From Propionibacteriaceae bacterium (GTDB lineage: Bacteria > Actinomycetota > Actinomycetes > Propionibacteriales > Propionibacteriaceae), in NCBI GenBank assembly GCA_031265725.1, contig JAISCH010000088.1, positions 1-10,455 on the forward strand: a stretch of DNA of 10,455 nucleotides, given 5' to 3'. The notes beneath the pieces are model-generated. The model saw only the letters and a program-made list of their open reading frames with translations, searched no databases and was not told where the DNA came from. The position numbers were made by a program, and so were the translations under genes. Positions 9,190 through 10,455 of the stretch are shown piece after piece. The stretch's first letter is position 1. Each line of letters starts with the position of its first letter.

Positions 9190-9220
9190 CAATATAAATG
9201 ACACTATGTCATTTATATTG
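9190..9220. promoter_or_regulatory. Operator O1, perfect palindrome over the tetR -10 box
   Basis: Perfect 14-base arms, CAATATAAATGACA (9190-9203) and TGTCATTTATATTG (9207-9220), surround the centre CTA. It overlaps the -10 box and covers the expected transcription start, so a bound TetR dimer would block polymerase. Its left arm ends next to the ribosome binding site. Confidence 0.88.
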
Positions 9221-9245
9221 TAAACCCAACACCGGGGAGTGTCAA
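9217..9245 (-). promoter_or_regulatory. Promoter of the tetR-hydrolase operon
   Basis: On the minus strand TTGACA (9245-9240), exactly 17 bases, then TACAAT (9222-9217). This is a near-consensus housekeeping (sigma-A/sigma-70) promoter of the low-GC Gram-positive type, consistent with the cassette's foreign origin. It lies between operators O1 and O2, with start expected near 9210. Confidence 0.88.
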
Positions 9246-9274
9246 GACATAAATGACATAATGTCATCTATGTC
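9246..9274. promoter_or_regulatory. Operator O2, near-perfect palindrome abutting the -35 box
   Basis: Arms GACATAAATGACA (9246-9258) and TGTCATCTATGTC (9262-9274) match with one mismatch around the centre TAA. The core ATAAATGACA-NNN-TGTCAT is shared with O1. The two centres are 55 bp apart, about five helical turns, so the two sites may be bound on the same DNA face. Confidence 0.82.
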
Positions 9275-9289
9275 TATGCCTGCTTTATT

Positions 9290-9561
9290 CCTAAAAAGTA
9301 CCGGACCAAAGCGAAGCGGAGGGAGGACACTTTGTGGCGAGCGAAGCGAGCGCGGGGGTTTCAAGGGGATCGTCCCCCTTCAGTGTTAAACGTTGGGGTC
9401 CCCAAAAAGTACCGCAGCGTAGCGAGGACACTTTGTGTGAGCGAAGCGAACGCGGGGGTTTCAAGGGGGTCGCCCCCCTTGAATGTCAAATGTAGGGGTC
9501 CCCAAAAAGTACCGGACCGAAGGGAGGACACTTTTTGGGGCAGGGAGGACACTTTATGGGG
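9290..9561 (+). repeat. Tandem array of the hairpin repeat (copies C and D, with partial ends)
   Basis: The array begins with the tail of a broken unit (CTAAAAAGTACCGGACCAAAG), followed by unit C (about 9325-9426) and unit D (about 9427-9540), then a truncated GGACACTTTATGGGGC. Unit D has a perfect ten-base-arm hairpin (TTCAAGGGGG at 9460-9469, CCCCCTTGAA at 9474-9483) and a perfect CCCCAAAAAGT / ACTTTTTGGGG pair (9500-9510, 9530-9540). Unit C has a degraded hairpin (around 9359-9382) and lacks part of the following spacer. The orientation is the same as copy B. Together with the operators and promoter, this accounts for the whole gap between tetR and the cysteine desulfurase. Reading frames crossing it are not credible. 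Confidence 0.9.
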
Positions 9562-10455
9562 CTGTACGGGCTGTACGAGCCTGATCCACTGCGGGCATGA
9601 GGGCATCGACCAGGGCGTCAATATCGGCTTCGCTGGTTTGCCAGCCGAAGGAGAAGCGCAGGCTGGCGCTCGCCTGGGCAACGGTGCGGCCCATCGCCAG
9701 CAGGACCGGACTGGGCCGGTGTACGCCAGCGGTGCAGGCCGAGCCGACCGAGCAACTGATCTGAGCCCGGTCGAGCAGGAGCAGCAGGTCGTCGGCGCGC
9801 AATCCGGCGAAGGTCAGGTTGACGATGGCCGGGCTGCACTCTCCCGAACAGTTGGCGGCGACATCCGGGATGGCTTGGCGGCTGTGGGAGATGAGCCGGT
9901 CATGGAGACGGCGCAACCTCTCAGACTCGGCGGCCAGCTCAGCCGTGGCCTGGCGAACGGCGGCGGCGAAACCCGCTGCCAGCGCCACCGGGACCGTGCC
10001 GGGACGACGTTTGGACTCCTGCTCGCCGCCGAAGCCATAGGGCCGGAAATCTAGCGAGCGGCGGACGACGAGCGCGCCTATCCCCACCGGTCCCCCGATC
10101 TTGTGCGCCGAGAGCGTCATCGCGTCCACGCCAACTCCGGCGAAGTCCAACCGGAGATGGCCGAGCGCCTGCACGGCGTCACTGTGGACCAGCGCCCGCT
10201 GCCGCCGGGCGAATTCCACCACTTCGGCGAGCGGCTGGACGACGCCGGTCTCCCCGTTCACCAATTGCACGCTGAGCAGTTGTGCCCCGGACTCCGACGG
10301 ATCAGTTGTCGGACCGCCGACTCCCGCTGGAAGGACCACCCTCCCGGTAATGTCCACCCGGAGCACTTCCACCTGGGCCAACCGGCCCTGGGCGTTCAGG
10401 ATCGATGGATGCTCCACCGCTGAGACCGCTATTCCGACCCCGCCCAAGCCACGCA
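9554..10455 (-). CDS. Cysteine desulfurase (NifS/IscS family), N-terminus beyond the window
   Basis: This PLP enzyme removes sulfur from cysteine as a persulfide for Fe-S clusters and tRNA thiolation. The window holds about 300 residues. Visible are VEHPSIL, NGETGVVQP (a substrate/PLP-binding asparagine region), HSDAVQALG with the PLP-contacting aspartate, SAHKIGGPVGIGAL with the Schiff-base lysine (codon 10100-10102), GTVPVALAAGFAAA, the active-site loop GSACTAG with the catalytic cysteine (codon 9734-9736), and LRFSFGWQTSEADID. The frame is open to the right edge, so the start lies outside. In actinobacteria this gene usually lies just upstream of mnmA, and a sulfur relay to MnmA is likely; here repeats and the cassette intervene. 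Its TAA stop lies inside a degenerate repeat end (GGACACTTTATGGGGC), so the repeat may have altered the last residues. Confidence 0.95.
   Translation of the reverse strand, partial: RGLGGVGIAVSAVEHPSILNAQGRLAQVEVLRVDITGRVVLPAGVGGPTTDPSESGAQLLSVQLVNGETGVVQPLAEVVEFARRQRALVHSDAVQALGHLRLDFAGVGVDAMTLSAHKIGGPVGIGALVVRRSLDFRPYGFGGEQESKRRPGTVPVALAAGFAAAVRQATAELAAESERLRRLHDRLISHSRQAIPDVAANCSGECSPAIVNLTFAGLRADDLLLLLDRAQISCSVGSACTAGVHRPSPVLLAMGRTVAQASASLRFSFGWQTSEADIDALVDALMPAVDQARTARTAP

Larger units (their letters stand above)
7218..9289. mobile_element. AT-rich foreign cassette inserted in the repeat array
   Basis: Base composition changes abruptly from GC-rich to AT-rich at about 7217 and back at about 9290. 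Codons inside are those of a low-GC organism (many AAA, AAT, ATA and TTT), unlike any neighbouring gene. The left edge falls inside a repeat unit after GGACACTGGCGA, and the right edge resumes a unit at CTAAAAAGTACCGG. The cassette carries a two-gene operon with its own promoter and operators. I find no transposase, integrase or terminal inverted repeat, so entry by recombination between repeats, or loss of the original mobility genes, is inferred. The non-coding left end (7218-7300) holds only a small palindrome, AGGAAC T GTTCCT (7245-7257). Confidence 0.75.

Noticed and set aside
7218..9289. An insertion sequence or transposon with its own transposase
   Set aside because: The only genes are a TetR regulator and a hydrolase; I found no transposase or integrase and no inverted terminal repeats at the junctions.
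7064..9561. A CRISPR array, considered because of the repeats
   Set aside because: Units are about 110-130 bp, adjoin each other without unique spacers of constant length, and have no cas genes nearby.
9332..10054. A 240-codon plus-strand frame beginning in the repeat array
   Set aside because: It crosses repeats and then runs antisense to the cysteine desulfurase, whose catalytic motifs are clear on the other strand.

Overview
The window suggests the chromosome of a high-GC Gram-positive bacterium (Actinomycetota). All host-type genes are GC-rich and use GTG starts. The minus-strand order cysteine desulfurase, mnmA, short MetE-like protein, ligA matches a known actinobacterial order (in Mycobacterium tuberculosis Rv3025c, Rv3024c, Rv3015c and ligA Rv3014c, recalled from knowledge and not searched here). 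I cannot name the genus.

Layout. Positions 1-2026 (minus) hold nearly all of ligA, entering its BRCT domain at the window edge. Positions 2097-4868 (plus) hold a signalling module set between ligA and the MetE-like gene: a SigE-family ECF sigma factor, a single-pass membrane protein overlapping it by ATGA (likely its anti-sigma factor), and a second membrane protein of exactly the same length (337 residues), about two-thirds identical. The second copy keeps the sigma gene's upstream region, but the sigma gene itself is missing. Positions 4952-7032 (minus) hold the MetE-like gene and mnmA, which overlap. Positions 9554-10455 (minus) hold the C-terminal part of a cysteine desulfurase.

Between mnmA and the cysteine desulfurase lies an AT-rich foreign segment of about 2.07 kb (about 7218-9289). 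It carries a TetR-family regulator and a membrane-anchored alpha/beta hydrolase of the proline-iminopeptidase type, transcribed together from a near-consensus promoter (TTGACA, 17 bp, TACAAT) framed by two matching palindromic operators. The segment is bracketed by same-orientation copies of a hairpin-forming repeat of about 110-130 bp and appears to interrupt one unit of a tandem array. A further copy, inverted, lies between the two membrane-protein genes.

How the genes work together. Cysteine desulfurase supplies persulfide sulfur, and MnmA uses such sulfur to 2-thiolate the tRNA wobble uridine; the foreign cassette now separates the two genes. The sigma factor and its partner look like an autoregulated envelope-sensing system with a second sensor acquired by duplication. 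The TetR/hydrolase pair looks like a self-contained inducible unit. The most interesting parts are the repeat family with its captured cassette, the duplicated sensor lacking its own sigma gene, and the twin operators.
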